The position numbers and the translations under genes were made by a program. Below are positions 63,915 through 64,000 of a stretch of DNA of 64,000 nucleotides, piece after piece; position 1 is the first letter of the stretch, and every line of letters starts with the position of its first letter. Origin of the DNA: Curtobacterium sp. MCBA15_001 (lineage in GTDB: Bacteria > Actinomycetota > Actinomycetes > Actinomycetales > Microbacteriaceae); assembly GCF_001864835.1 (NCBI RefSeq), contig NZ_MJGI01000006.1, positions 172,471 through 236,470 on the forward strand. The letters run 5' to 3'. The notes beneath the pieces were generated by a model that did not search any database, was not told the origin of the DNA, and worked only from the letters and a program-made list of their open reading frames with translations.

Positions 63915-63931
63915 GTCACGGTTCGGTAACG
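63915..63931 (+). promoter_or_regulatory. Candidate MtrA-type direct repeat (GTCACG-N5-GTAACG)
   Basis: Two GTnACG half-sites spaced 11 bases start to start resemble the MtrA response-regulator motif found upstream of cell-wall hydrolase genes in actinobacteria. The gene itself lies beyond the window. Confidence 0.4.
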
Positions 63932-63959
63932 GGGTACGGCGCTCCAATCGGTTCTGCGA

Positions 63960-64000
63960 TCTGCGCCGAATAGCTTGCATCAGCCGGGAAACACCCGGAG
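63960..64000 (+). ncRNA. Possible start of a ydaO-type (c-di-AMP) riboswitch leader, cut by the window edge
   Basis: After the MtrA-like site comes CGCCGAAT..., then GCCGGGAAACACCCGG, which looks like the beginning of the ydaO/yuaA class upstream of actinobacterial peptidoglycan-hydrolase genes. Only about 40 bases are visible, so this is a weak call. Confidence 0.25.

Overview
The window is high-GC actinobacterial DNA, best matched by a Microbacteriaceae member (Curtobacterium-like; the genus is an inference). The codons are G/C-ending and many genes overlap by 4 bases. Many starts carry a TAnnnT -10 hexamer 6-9 bases upstream of an ATG or GTG, which indicates leaderless or near-leaderless mRNAs. 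Gene order for ftsK-pgsA-clgR-recA-recX-miaB-miaA-dapF-hflX-lexA and for parA-scpA-scpB-rluB-cmk-der follows the classic actinobacterial order known from Mycobacterium.

Region by region. 1-10.7 kb: a partial Tat-exported ferritin-like protein, a TetR regulator, an M16 peptidase, a histidine phosphatase, a GNAT acetyltransferase, dapB, a TIGR01777 epimerase, thyA-folA, dapA and rnj. 10.9-13.9 kb: a MacA/MacB-type ABC efflux or export operon. 13.9-28.5 kb: ftsK, pgsA, a CinA-type amidohydrolase, clgR, a DUF3046 gene, recA-recX, miaB-miaA-dapF, an rRNA methyltransferase-like gene, hflX, then lexA divergent from a LysM membrane protein that looks like the SOS cell-division inhibitor. Three LexA boxes mark recA and the lexA/LysM intergenic region. 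28.6-31.8 kb: hisC-hisB-hisH-priA. 32.7-40.7 kb: parA-scpA-scpB-rluB-tyrA-cmk-der; RluB carries an unusual extension of about 440 residues made of Arg/Asp/Gly repeats.

42.9-52.5 kb is the most interesting accessory region. It is a compact type VII secretion-like operon: an FHA-containing EssC/EccC-type ATPase of 1516 residues, a WXG100 protein, a helical LXG/WXG-like partner, an EspG-like putative chaperone, a protein with a helical N-terminus and a C-terminal GFSLG serine-hydrolase (lipase-like) domain, then two related lipoproteins and a truncated third gene. I read this as secretion ATPase, substrate, chaperone, lipase effector and membrane-anchored immunity candidates. Base composition drops from the effector C-terminus onward, as expected for a swapped toxin/immunity cassette.

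57.0-62.7 kb is an integrase-less island of about 5.6 kb in the 3' end of a tRNA-Pro(GGG) gene, bounded by a perfect 45-bp direct repeat. Its main cargo is a low-GC protein of 667 residues with a C-terminal RNSYLH (R-x4-H) HEPN-type motif, a candidate defence RNase. It also carries a three-gene minus-strand group with a ribbon-helix-helix protein, a 49-residue protein, and two unknown proteins. The rest (RecQ helicase with a phosphoribosyltransferase-like tail, a lipoprotein, an AraC regulator) is ordinary chromosome. The last 100 bases look like the regulated leader of a gene beyond the window.
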